A stretch of DNA of 64,000 nucleotides from Clusia tigrina. Taxonomy: Eukaryota > Arthropoda > Insecta > Diptera > Clusiidae. This document shows positions 26,986 to 39,033 of the stretch, piece by piece. The DNA lies in the NCBI GenBank assembly GCA_920105625.2, contig OV050033.1, positions 19,984,001 through 20,048,000 of the forward strand. Reading direction: 5' to 3'. Each line of letters begins with the position of its first letter. Within the stretch, counting starts at the first letter, position 1. The position numbers and the translations under genes were made by a program. A model generated the notes under the pieces. It made no database searches, was not told where the DNA came from, and was given only the letters and a program-made list of their open reading frames with translations.

Positions 26986-28890
26986 TGGCGGCCGTTCAAC
27001 TTACCTACCTACTGACCACTCAATATGAAACTACTATATACGAGTATATGCCAACATACGAGTATGAGTATTTGTGTATTGATTTTAAATATTTATGCGA
27101 CATTAAATATATTGCATATATACGCCTCCTTCAAGATTTTTGTCAATTAGCAGTGCTTTAAAAAAATTGCATTTGATATTCGTGTGATAGCCGTGTAGTG
27201 GGAGTAATGATGAACTACAGCAAGTCGAAGGAATGTATCCAACCTGTTTGAATGGGTTGGGTGAATGGGTTGCACCACCAGTTAATAAAAAGCAAATAAA
27301 TAGATATGTTTATACTAAAGTATCTGTTTAATATGAATGAAAAACCAAAAATTAAAAAAACATTTTTATTTATCATAAAAAATTGACATATATTTTCAAT
27401 TTCCCTTGCATTAAATGCAAATATGTATTAAAAAAATCCTCATAAGAGAATAATAAAATTCATTAATAATTAAATGATTTCTTAATTAACTAACTAATTT
27501 ATTTATTTATTTGTATATTTGATCAACGGAAAATCTAATTAGAAGATTTTTATAAAAAAAATTGCTTTTTTGCAATAATAAAATTTCAGAATCGTAAATC
27601 AAATAAATAAAATAAAATAAACGCCCAAACCAAACACCACACCCCCACCCCCTCAATTCAATCCATAATGCTCATATTCATATGAACGTACACATATGGA
27701 TATATGTGTGTATGGGTGTGTGTGTGTTTACGCCAAAGCAGAGATCATTCAATCTCTGCCGCAAAGAAATTTGTAAACAAAAGAAACGATAGAAACCATC
27801 TGTTCGTTGAAGGGCTCATTGTAATTTTCACCACCGACTGTGGTGGCGTTGCGATCGCCAGCACGGTTGCACCAGAAACGTCAGAGAAAGGTGCTTTCCG
27901 CTGTGGTTGTTGGTATTGTTGTAACTTCATTATCGCCTAGTCGAATTCATCAATTAACACATAAAAGCTGGCAGGAAAGACAGTGTTGCTACTAAACTAT
28001 TACTGGTACACGTATTTTCATTTTTGTACACTAAAAGAATGCTTTTCTCTCTCTTTCATATGTAAAATTAGGCGATGGCTATAATATAAACAGTTTCTGT
28101 GTGATGACATCATTATGTAGTTACACTAAGGCCAAGCGAAAAAATTATTCCTAGTGTAGAAGAAGAGAAAAATATAAGCAAAGAAGCAGTAAAAGTGAAA
28201 GCTTCAAGTTTGACGCATGTTTTACTTGTGTGGTGCGTTTGAATATACATATTTGGTTTACAATGATGATTTGGGTGCAAAGTTCTTAAATTTTATAAAA
28301 TAGAATATATAAAACTATTTTATGTATTAAGAGATTAAATAAAATAATTTGTATAAATATATATAAAAAATTTTACCTTATACATATATTTAAAAGAGCA
28401 AAAATTAAATTTTGTTATATCCCAACCTCTGTTGAAGAACATTTTTCTCTATTAATTCTTAAAATTTTAAAACTTATTGTGAATTATATTAATCTAAGAA
28501 AGAAAGATACAATAAATGCATGAATTATGAAAAATAAATAAATAAAAATATTATAACAAAATTTAAAAAAGTCGGCTACACTGTTTTCTACTAGAATGAC
28601 ATTTTATTGGGATTCAGTGAGGCTCTCTGTGCTTATAGCACCACTATACTCTAGCACTAATATTTTATCATGTTAAGAATGCACTCTAAACACTTGGTTC
28701 GGGAAGATCATATTTCTACATTCGAAATTCAACATATTATATGTTTATGATACATTTATTCTTTTTCGAATAATATTAATTTAATATATTTAAAGTTGTT
28801 ATAAAAAACATTCTTTTATCTTATATCTCAGATGTGGAATATTTTTACCAATGTTATAAAAAATATTGTGGCAACACTGTCTTCATACTA
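26986..28890. other. Non-coding stretch upstream of CPT2
   Basis: Very AT-rich, with many AATAAA/TTTAAT runs at 27340-27620 and 28280-28560. A (TG)n patch lies at 27712-27728. No gene seen. Confidence 0.5.
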
Positions 28891-28921
28891 AGTACTCCAT
28901 AGATTTAATCTATGAAGTACT
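28891..28921. repeat. 31-bp near-perfect palindrome upstream of CPT2
   Basis: Arms AGTACTCCATAGATT and AATCTATGAAGTACT are reverse complements except for one mismatch, with a single T between them. It ends 85 bases before the CPT2 start codon. It could be a protein-binding site, a decayed inverted-repeat element or chance; sequence alone does not decide. Confidence 0.85.
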
Positions 28922-29006
28922 CAGTGGTCATCTTGTGGTGCAGACCTATTTCTGATAGTATTATCATATATTAATCTATTAGAAAGTTATAAATAGCTAT
29001 ATCACA

Positions 29007-31353
29007 ATGGGTAAGTTAAATTTCTTCTGTCTGCAATAAAATGGTTATTATAATTGTTCCCATATACATATGTACATATATGATTGACCATTTCAGCCTC
29101 AGCTTTGGGTTACCAGTTCATGCAGCATTCGAAATTGCCTACTATGTATTTTCAGAGGTCTCTGCCTCGATTGCCTATACCGCTCTTGGAGAAATCCTGC
29201 CAGCGCTTCTTGAATGCTGCCGAACCGATATTAAGTGCAGAAGAGTTCAATGCCTGCAAAATGACTGTGGCCAAGTTTCGAGAAGGCGTCGGCATGGAGT
29301 TGCATTCTATGCTCAAACAAAGTGATGCCGCTAATAAGCATACGAGTTATATTTCGGAACCATGGTAAGTGCACTTCTGCCCAGTTTCAATTTGACACGT
29401 ACACACGACACTATCGTTGTGAAGGATGCTGAAATTGGTCCGACACCTGTACGATTGTTGCATCTCGTTTTCCATGATTGAGTTCGACTTTGTCTGTTAA
29501 AATTTATTTAGAGAATTATTTAGAAACGTATTTTGTTCATAATTCGTTAACAATTACATAATTACAGGTTTGATATGTATCTGAGTGATCGGACTCCATT
29601 ACCGCTTAATTACAATCCTTTGTTAGTGATGAAAAACGATACGCGGCCCGAATATCAGAGCCAAGTTATACGTGCTACAAATTTAGTAATCAGTTCACTG
29701 CGGTTTTGGCGTTCTCTACAAGCCGATCTGCTGGAGCCAGAGATCTACCACATAAACCCAAAGAAAAGTGATACACACAGTTTCAGGCAATGGATGCGAG
29801 TAGCTCCTACGCGAGTAGTGACGTACTTGGCATATGCGTTTAAAGCGTTTCCACTAGACATGAGTCAGTACAATCGTTTGTTTGGAGTCTCTCGCATTCC
29901 TGAGTTGCACAAGGATCGTTTGGTGCAAAGCGCCCAGTCCAAGCATATACTAGTCATGCGGCGTGGAAACATGTATGCTGTCAATGTATTAGAAGATAAT
30001 GGCCATATTGAACCTCCGAGTGTTATTTTAGGGCGTTTAAAGGCCGTTTTAGAACTGGATGAAAAACGTGGACCTGCTCAGGTTCCGCTCGGAGTTCTAA
30101 CCACTGGGGAGCGTGATGAATGGGCTCGTGTGCGACAGCACTTAACAAGTGGAATTTCGGTTGTTAATAATCAATTGCTGCAGGGTGAAGTAGACACGGC
30201 CTTGTTTTGCTTATGTTTAGATAGTGCGGACGATCCTGTGTACAATGAGCAAAATATGGTGTCACAGTTTAAACATTTGTTAGCTGGCGCAGGCACTAAC
30301 CGGTACGATTAAAGTAACGATAATGAAGTAGCGGATTGTTAACATATGATTCCCATTTTTATTCTTAAACAGCTGGTTTGACAAATCGGTGTCTTTGTTG
30401 GTTAGCGCGGATGGTACGGCGGCAGTCAATTTTGAGCACTCATGGGGCGACGGAGTAGCTGTACTACGTTACTTCAATGAGATATACAAGGAGACTATCG
30501 AAAAGCCATTTGTGCACTCAGACACTATACCATCGATCTTGGAAAATGACAAGAATGTCCGTGCATTATATTTTGATGTAGATGATAAATTGCGTGGGGA
30601 GGTGTCATCGGCAATGCGGAAGAATGCGGATATTATGGACAGCCTGCAAATGGACATGTTGAGGTACAAGAATTTGAATAAAGTCACCTGCAAGCGCTAT
30701 GGTTTTAGCCCTGATGCTATAATGCAACTTTCGTTCCAATTGGCGTATCGGCAAGGCTTCAACTCGTACGTGGGTACATACGAATCTTGCAGTACGGCTG
30801 CTTTTCGTCATGGGCGGACCGAAACAATGCGCCCATGCACAAGAGCGACGAAGCGGTTTTGCGAAGCCGCTTTAGAATCGAACAAAACTAAAACCAACTC
30901 AAAGGACTTGCGAGCATTAATTAATGAGTGTTCGGTAATTCATGGACAATTGACGAAAGAAGCTGCTATGGGTCAAGGTTTCGATCGGCATTTATTTGCC
31001 TTAAAGCAAATAGCAATCAACAACAATATCCCTATTCCGGAATTATATGCAACAGAAGCTTATAAGAAGTTGAATTACAACATAATTAGTACATCAACGT
31101 TGTCTTCAAATGCTTTATTAGCAGGAGCCTTTGGACCAGTAGTCCGCGACGGTTTGGGAGTTGGGTTTGTATGAGTTAATTACAAGGATATTATTGTTTT
31201 CTTATATTGCACTTTATCTCGTTTAGATACTCAATACAAAATGACGAATGTGGAGCTATAGTAACTTCGTATAAAAATCACTGCAATGGAAAACACTTTA
31301 TCGACAGCTTGGAAGTGGCTTTTGAAACTATAAGACATATTTTAGAAAAATAA
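29007..31353 (+). CDS. CPT2: Carnitine O-palmitoyltransferase 2, mitochondrial
   Basis: This inner-membrane matrix-side enzyme transfers long-chain acyl groups from carnitine back to CoA for beta-oxidation. Coding exons are 29007-29010, 29097-29364, 29568-30302, 30373-31164 and 31227-31353, giving 1926 bases and 641 residues, close to the usual family length. Introns are GT-AG and all junction phases agree; the exon 4 donor is the less typical GTTTGT. Residues 24-40 carry LPRLPIPLLEKSCQRFL, the N-terminal family motif. The catalytic His is about residue 358 in FEHSWGDGVAV. The STS motif is at 575-577 (ISTSTL), followed by GPVVRDGLGVGYSIQND. The basic N-terminus with QRSLPRLP suits mitochondrial import. 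The start is set by exon 1 (ATGG), which completes the GCC codon at the exon 2 junction. The gene looks intact. Confidence 0.97.
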
Positions 31354-31782
31354 TTCATACGAAAGCCGGTGCTAGAGAAGGGCAATGTTTCACAACTGAT
31401 GATTTTGTTACTGGCAACCTGTGGTTCCACTGATATGCGAATATAATCCCTCGACTGATCTGTGGCTGTGAGTTTCCGGTAGAGATAAACACTAACTCAC
31501 TATTTATAAATTTGACATCATGATTTAAATACTTAAATTCACTTTTCTCATCAAAAGAGTGGCTCCGACCACACAGAACTTTAATGCTGAATGTGGATGC
31601 ACCCGACAGAGCAAAATGACTGAAAGCAAGTAAGCAGCCAAATTCGTATAACGGCAGAAACTATGATGGTGTACTTATGTTTCAGCGAGCATTTGTCTTT
31701 GATTTGTTCGTGGTTTCTCCTGTTGTGGATTGTGTGCGCAGTCTTTTTAAAGTTCTCCAAGTCGTCGCTAATGTGCTTTTAA

Positions 31783-31792
31783 AATAAATAAA
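31783..31792 (+). terminator. Candidate CPT2 polyadenylation signal
   Basis: Two overlapping AATAAA hexamers about 430 bases after the CPT2 stop. Orientation and distance fit a fly 3' UTR; no transcript evidence is available here. Confidence 0.3.
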
Positions 31793-34773
31793 AAAATTGT
31801 CTAAAAGCCTCTCACACCACCAACTATTTCACCAAGCCTGAAACATTATTTCGTTCTTTTCTTCGTATTAAAAAATAGACTCCAAGCTCTGCTCAAAGAC
31901 GGTTTGATATCGAATCACGTTTCGAAGTCTCAATCATTACGATTTTGAATTTCAGCAGTCTTTCAGAGTTTATCTCTACTCTAGTCGCCGTTGCTTGTTT
32001 TTGAATCCAAAAACGCAGTTAATTATTAAAAATATTGTATATGATGAGGAATTTAAATGGGGATAATTATAATTACTCTATCAAGTAAGCTATTAACACT
32101 TTTAAGTAGATCTTTGTTTTAATATTAACATTAGAAAATCGCGTTTTTGTATTTTATTAAAAAACGATATGGAAAATGGAACTAATTCAATAAATACTTG
32201 TTTGATTTTCAAAATATACGATTATGAGTTATTAAAGATCGAAATATATAACAAGTAAAATTAGAAAACCGGAATCTGGAAACTAGGTAACGAAGCCTAT
32301 CGTCTGGTGACCTGCGGATCCCATTTGATCGCCGCCTTATCCCCACTGTCGATGCTCCTCTGACAGTTGGAAAGTGTTTCGCAAGGATACATTGGCTCAT
32401 TTCTAAAGTTCAATATTCAATATATTGTATTTCACTTAAATAATTTCAGTATATAATCGGAGGCTGTATACTTCAATATCTGCAGTGATCAATTCGAGAA
32501 ATTAAAAGGATGTTCGATTATGTACTCGCATGTTATAGAAGGCAATTCAGTTTCTAACAGTTTTGTTGTTGTCAATGCTGATAAAATGCAATTTTGAATA
32601 CATTGTTTAAATATTTGAAATAAATTACTTAACGCATGCATTATTTCCAACACTTTTTCCACCCTTTTATGACACAATCCTGAATTTAAATGAAACCAAA
32701 TTTTACAGTCCATCTTATTAAATATACATAAAAAAGCGTGTGCTAGTTTTAAAGGGGTATTGATATTTATTGCAAAGCAGAATATTTACGATTTATTATT
32801 TCATCAGTCAGCCCCCTTCCCGCCCATACCTGCTGGCACTTGTCTATGAGCTAACAGATTTGTTGATGAGGTAGTAAAAACTTCAAGACTCTTATGATGG
32901 TAGCTCGTAAATTTATTGCTGGTATAATTTCGTTGCGCTTTTATGTGACTTCACACCCTCATTTCCACAACCTCGCATACCCACACACACATGCCCATGC
33001 ACTCTCATATGAACACACACACGCCCATGCATGATGATACAGAAGCACACACAAAATACTCCTACATGGAGAAATTTACACCAGGATTTAATGATGATGC
33101 TGTTGAGGACGCTGAGTGTGTTGCATTGGAGGCGCTGTTGTATGCGTTTGTGTACTCGTATGTGCGTGCGTGTACGTGTGTAAGTTTGTTCACACATGCA
33201 TGCACACAAAACGCACACAAACTGCACTTTTTAAAACTAAATTATGATTATAGCGCATATTGTGCAGCAGCGCTGCAGAAGTAAACTCGCAGCTTGGTTT
33301 GACTCGGTGCCACTGTGTGTGTGTGTGTGTGTTGGTGTTTTAGTGTGTGTGTGTGTGTGTGTCACAGCAGCACTGCTGCCTGCTTGTTGGGGTATGTTTT
33401 AATGGCAACTGCAATAACAAATTTTAAACTAGATGCGATTTATTTTACTCGTTTTAAGTATTACGTTTCAATATGGCAGCCAGCAAGCAGGCGGCAACTT
33501 TCCTTGCTGTTGTCTGTGGTACTCGTGGCTGCTTGTGCTGTTATTGTCTTCGTCGTTCTGCTTGTTGTTGTTGTTGCTTGTGTACTGATAGTTGTTGTTA
33601 ATGCTGTTGTACGTAATGCAACTATTTTATTATCATTGCTGTTGATATGCCGTTTTATTTTTTCCTCGTTGTTTGTGCTTGTGTTTCCCTCTTGGTAGAC
33701 TTAAGGATAACTGGAAGTGTTGGTTTATTTGCACCATTGTCTTGCAGGCATTAAGTGTGCACAGCACACACACGCCCATTTACAAACAATCGCATCGCAT
33801 TTCCACATCCGAGTGTAGTCAGTCTCCACATTGCTACAAAAATTATATTTACTCGTATATTTGCATACAAGCCGCGTCCATGTGTCGTTCTTGCCTTTTA
33901 ACTTCGTGGCGTATTGTTAAATTGCATAAATTATCCTTTTGCATGTTTTGTTTAATTTGATTCAATCATTTCATTTAAGTTTTTCTCTTTAGTTGTCGTT
34001 CCGGCCCGTAACAAAATATTCTCATTGTATGCGTTAACCAGCGTTTTAATTTAATTATAAATTTTATTTGGTTATTTTTTAAAACCTTTCAAAGCGTGTT
34101 TCAAGTATCAAAAGTTGTTTTAAGTTTTAAAATGAAATTTAATGCACTTAATTTTGCTCTTCAATTGGGGTAAAATTTTATGGAAGTTGTAATTGTAGTA
34201 AATGAAGTGAACTTTCGCATCATTTGTAGAGCCTCTCATGCAAGGTCCCATTAAGTTGGCTGCATTATCATATGCTTGTCCATAAAATATAAAAATAATA
34301 AATAATAACACCGATAAAAATAAACATTGTTTTTATGTCCCGCCGCTAATTGGCACACGAAAATAAACATTTTATTTATCCTTTTAATTATTTTTCAAAT
34401 ATCACATAATAAAATTAATGAATACGTATTCGCATTTTAAGTGTACCCTCGTAGTGATCCTTGCTATTGGAATACTGTATAAAGTGGATATTAATCTAAC
34501 AATTAACTTCCATATTTTCGATTAATAAATCTTGATCTCCTTTTGTGAACTCTATAAAAGCATATAAGGATTCTTATTGATAGACAAACAGCGTGGAATT
34601 GTTTCTCTGCATTTAAGCGTAGAAAATGATTCTAAATGAAAATGCTCAGAAAGCTCCTCTTAAACTGCCTCTATATTTAGACGCTTGATAGGCGGTTCTT
34701 TACATACAAGCGATGGCCTTAAAGATAGATAAGGCTGTTGGTGATGAAAATTCATCCATAGTGGAGATCGAAT

Positions 34774-34828
34774 ATTTCTCATGAAGATCATTCTCATGGA
34801 GAACATTCTCATGGAAATCATTCTCATC
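34774..34828. repeat. 15-bp tandem repeat, about 3.7 units
   Basis: Imperfect copies of ATCATTCTCATGGAG (also ATTTCTCATGAAG and AACATTCTCATGGAA) stand in a row. A - strand open frame across it reads as repeated HENDLHEN, which only reflects the 15-bp period. Confidence 0.8.
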
Positions 34829-35399
34829 TCTAATCAACTCCCTGCGGAACACATCTTGCACGTCATACAGGATCACTACTATTTCTCCGTTTAATATACA
34901 AAATCGCATCTTCCATATTGAAGTCGGTATTCAGATGATATTTAAGAAAACAAAAACTTCCTTCACCAGTACAAAGATTGCTCGGAGCTCGTAAATGAAC
35001 GCAGTACAGAAAATTCTTAGCAAAACTAACCGCGATCTGAGCCGTGAGCAAAACTCAACCCCATGAATTCAGTGCAGCAATAAACTCGGAACACAAATTC
35101 ACTGCAGAAACGCATTTAAACTTATGTGACAATGTACCCGGAATGTGGCTTTGACATATTCTCCTTCCTTCTGCGGTGTCGAGGACACATTTTTAGAGGT
35201 TTTCGCCACTTAAAAACACATCCTTCTATAAGTGTACTTCCTTCAAAAAAACCTTCCTTAATAGTTACTGAAGCTCACAATAAGGAGGCATATATTCTTA
35301 TTGATAATTAGTTTAGGTGGATGCCTTGCTGAGAGCTTTAATTACAGCTTGGCTTCGTACAGGTTACACAAGGGGGTTGTATTGCTTTAGCAGTAACAT

Positions 35400-36322
35400 C
35401 GCTATGAAGATGGCAAGCGCTTCACACTTTAAAAAGTTGGAGCAATCAATGTTTATAAGTGGTACAAGCTCTTCACAGAACGCCGAGAAGATGTTAATGA
35501 TGATGCCAGTCCTGGACGCCCCAGCAGTTCAACAGCCGATGAACACGTTAAAGCAGTGAATAATATTGTTATGCAGAATCGTCGAATCACTATTAGAGAA
35601 ATTGTTGAGGATGTCGGCATATCGGTTGGCTCATACCATGCAATTTTGGCAGCGAAGTTGGTTCCGAAATTATTAAATTTTGACCAAAAGGACTGTCGCA
35701 CGACGATCCAGATATACCCAAAAGGGTCATAACTGGTGACGAAACATGGGTATATGGCTATGCCGTCGAAATCAAAGCTCAATCATCCCAATGGATGTGG
35801 CCAAAGGAGCAAAGACCGAAAAAAGCGCGCCAAGTTCGGTCAAATGTGAAGGTTTTGCTCAATGTTTTCTTCGATTACAATGGCGTGGTGCATCGTGAGT
35901 TCTTGCCAAAGATCGTACGGTCCATAAGGAATACTGCCTTCAAGTTATGCGCCATTTGCGTGAAGCAATATGAAGAAAACGCCCGGATTTGTAACAAAAC
36001 AATTCATTGCTTCTGCATCACGATAATGCACCTGCTCACACATCGTTGTTTATTCGAGGTTTTTGGCGAAAAACAACAACGTAATCATGCTTCAGCCACC
36101 CTATTCACCGGACTTGGCCCTCTGCAAATGTTTCCTGTTCCCAAAATAGGACGGCGTTTTGCCCAAATTGAGGAGATAAAGACCACATCGCTGGAAGAGC
36201 TCTAGGCCATACCAAAAGGCGCATATCAGAAGTGCGTCGAATAATGGAAAAAGCGCTGGCACAAGTTTATTGTATCTGAGGGGGATTACTTTGAAGGGGA
36301 CCAAATAGATATTGATCAATAA
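35400..36322 (+). pseudogene. Mariner-family transposase, degenerate
   Basis: A mariner transposase can be followed in three shifting frames. From 35460: WYKLFTERREDVNDDA, RRITIREIVEDVGISVGSY (helix-turn-helix region) and VPKLLNFDQK. From about 35705: DDPDIPKRVITGDETWVYGY, then PKKARQVRSNVKVLLNVFFD and VVHREFLPK. In another frame comes LLHHDNAPAHTS, then QPPYSPDLALCKCFLFPK, ending near the TAA at 36320. Two catalytic Asp are visible (GDETW, 35739; HHDN, 36022). The third, expected after SPDLAPC, is Lys (AAA, 36126-36128). A short in-protein deletion removes the segment between FDQK and DDPD, and several frameshifts and stops break the frame. I did not identify terminal inverted repeats. The copy is dead. 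Confidence 0.88.
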
Positions 36323-38740
36323 ACATATATTTTTCGAGAAAAATAAAAAGACACCATTCTTTGAACCGAGGTTTGATAATTGAAAGATATGACCAAGGAA
36401 TACAACATGTTTCTTCCCAAAGCTCAAATTTGGGCTGAAACTAGAGAAAAAAACTGAAGATGTTGCTTTTACTCTTCCCTCTATACCTGAAAATTAAGTT
36501 AACTAACCTGCCGTATTCTTGTTCAGACTCTAATTAACTGGTTACAATTTTGATCAAGTCATTCTTATAGAAACTAAAATTATAACGTACTATATAAGAA
36601 GTGTTTCGGAAGTGCTAAAATGATTGAATAAGCCGCACACCATTTGCAGTAGTCTCTCTATCTGTAATATAATTGAATCACACTTCACACATTTCTAAAA
36701 ATTAAGCAGCCAATTTGACTCGTAAGTGCACTCAGAATAATGCCAATAAAAATATTAACTTTATTGAATACGCCAGTCCTTTGAAGTCCTACTGTGAACA
36801 AGACATTAACGACGTCCCTTTCAACAGAACAGTTTACGAGCATATTCGCATATGCAGAATGCTGAACAAAAGCATGTCTTTCAGTTTGCATCTCTGGGAA
36901 GTACACTGAATACAATGAAGAAAATAAATTGCTATGGCATTTGAAAGGAACCCATCCATCTTCATTTGTAAAGAAGTTCATCTGTCCAGAACCACCGCCA
37001 CAATGTGACAGTGCAACACTTAAGGCGGCGTTAGAACTGAACGCATACATTTTCCATTATTATCCAGCTTCAATTAAAATGAATTCAAAGCGTTCCACAA
37101 CAAACTGACGCCACACAAGCACAAATTGAATGCAATTTCTGTGGCGCAAACACTCGCAAGCGATTGAAGTGTGGATGAAGCCCTTAAGCAGCAACCTTAC
37201 TCCTTGCTTACATTCAATTCATGCGCAACACGTTAGAAATTTTATTGAATTTATTTTGAGATTTTGTATGCATGCATTCATTGAAATGCAAATGGAAAAT
37301 GAAAATGATTATTTGCATTTTATAATACAATAAATAAGTTTATTATGTGCCAAAGTCAATAAAGGTCACATCCGCGCTCACAAGCAACGCAGCAACACTT
37401 GAGGGCAGGCATGAACACATACACACATGTGCACATTCATTCACACAGCCCGAAACACCTCCTTTAATGACGCCCCATACACCAAGTGAACAGAAGATAA
37501 CTCGAGAAATATGCAATATAATACCCAGTGGGAGGGGTGGCAGCAGTGGCGTGGCGTGGGGTGTGAAATTGAAAGGTGCTAAAAAAGAAATTGTTGAAAG
37601 CTACAAAAGCGAATGTCTTAATTCATTTGTGAAGTGGCCATGTTTATCACATTTGCAATCTTATGCTTAATCCTTAAATTACATAAAATAGAGCAGAAAA
37701 TACCCTAAATACGGTCAAGGGTGAACATAAGATAAGCTCTAAAATTAGCACTCTTTGCCTTATAACACTGGTGATATTTATAATAAATCCACAATCCTTT
37801 AATACTATGAATATAAATGTGTATGTGATAATCTTATAGAGTTACTCCCCAGCAGTGAAATAACTAGTGGTATATTGGTATCATCTTTAACCATACTCAC
37901 GTAAATAGTGGGTGAATCCTAATTAATTACAATTTAATTCATAGTGTAAGTCTGTTTTGACTGTTATACCAAATAAATGAAGAACGGAACTCCATATTTC
38001 TACAACACAATCCAAGAATCAATGTGAGAAAAATCAATCTATTGAATTTTGTATAAATTGTTATTGATGTCATTTTTAGCGGTTTATTGGGGTATTAGCA
38101 TCTCATTGTGGGAAGATGGTTCAAGATAGTATACCAGATATGTGCGACTGTAGAGGGCATAATATTCATAGTTCCAAAACAACTGTATGTATATCCTACA
38201 TGGCTCTTTACATATATTTTAAATAGGGTGTATGGACGTCCAAGGTGTATCGCTCGCTTACGTTGTATAATTCTTGTTAGGTTACGGGTATGTAAGTGAT
38301 GTTATGTTGTACCTGTAAATTCGTGGTTGGCTGTGACTAATTTCATCCACGTTTGTTTGCAGTTTACCCCAGAGACCATTTTGTTAGATTTAACTCTTAT
38401 AATTAAATCAATATCACTCCCTTCAAGTTTGATATGTTTTCAGTAGATTATTTATAGCATTAACTCTTATTTTATATTAAGAACTTGGGGCCTGTAATTT
38501 TTCTGAAGTCCTGCCTTATAAGTTGAAATTTATGTGGCCTCTGCAGCGCCTATTATCTTGCTCCTAAACTATAACTTTGATTCTGATTTATTCCGAGCTA
38601 TTAACAACAGGATTCTTGTTTTCAAAATGTGCTGCAGTTTTAGTACATCAACCGTTTGCGAATATCCCGCTAAATATCATATTGAAACATAAATGATTGC
38701 ATACTTTTAGGATATACTCTATTCGTCTTTTCAGCCAACA
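36323..38740. other. Non-coding stretch
   Basis: No gene recognised. Frames at 36685-37050 and 37347-37670 have no domain. Terminal inverted repeats of the mariner copy may lie just after 36322 but I could not pair them. Confidence 0.45.
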
Positions 38741-38764
38741 CACAATTAAAGTCGAATCACAGTT

Positions 38765-39033
38765 GAACAGTGATCGTAGCAGTCGGTACGTCGTAAATTT
38801 CAATAGTACCAGTATTTAAAAAGTAATAAAGTGATTAAATGCATAACTTAATAAAGTGCAAAATTGTATTAAAAGTAAACTTGAAGCCGAAGATTAAGAG
38901 TGTGAAATAATAATTATTATAATCCAGCGGTATGAATTCGAGTGTTGAGAGTCATTTCGTAACAATATTTATGTTCCTCATTATTGGAAACTGCATTTCA
39001 CCCACGCATCGAGGCATGTCTTGCCAAGTGTAG
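38765..39033 (+). CDS. Candidate first exon with signal-peptide-like leader
   Basis: 38765-38931 looks like a fly 5' UTR (A-rich, repeated AAAGTG and GTGAAA), with CAGTCGGTACG near its start. The ATG at 38932 opens a 33-codon frame ending at TAG 39031. It has a hydrophobic core (FVTIFMFLIIGNCIS) after eight polar residues, like a signal peptide. If real, splicing must leave the frame before the stop, but I see no strong donor and no downstream exon. It could equally be chance. No homologue recognised. Confidence 0.2.

Larger units (their letters stand above)
31354..35399. other. CPT2 3' flank and non-coding stretch
   Basis: Overlapping AATAAA signals at 31783-31792 could end the CPT2 transcript, but this is a guess. 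(GT)n tracts lie at 33314-33332 and 33342-33361, with a GTT/GCT-rich patch at 33540-33610. 32275-32400 is a slightly GC-richer patch of unknown origin. No further gene is recognised. Confidence 0.45.

Noticed and set aside
33315..33698. 127-codon hydrophobic frame on the + strand
   Set aside because: Made of GT and GTT/GCT repeats, which translate to Val/Cys/Leu runs resembling membrane segments.
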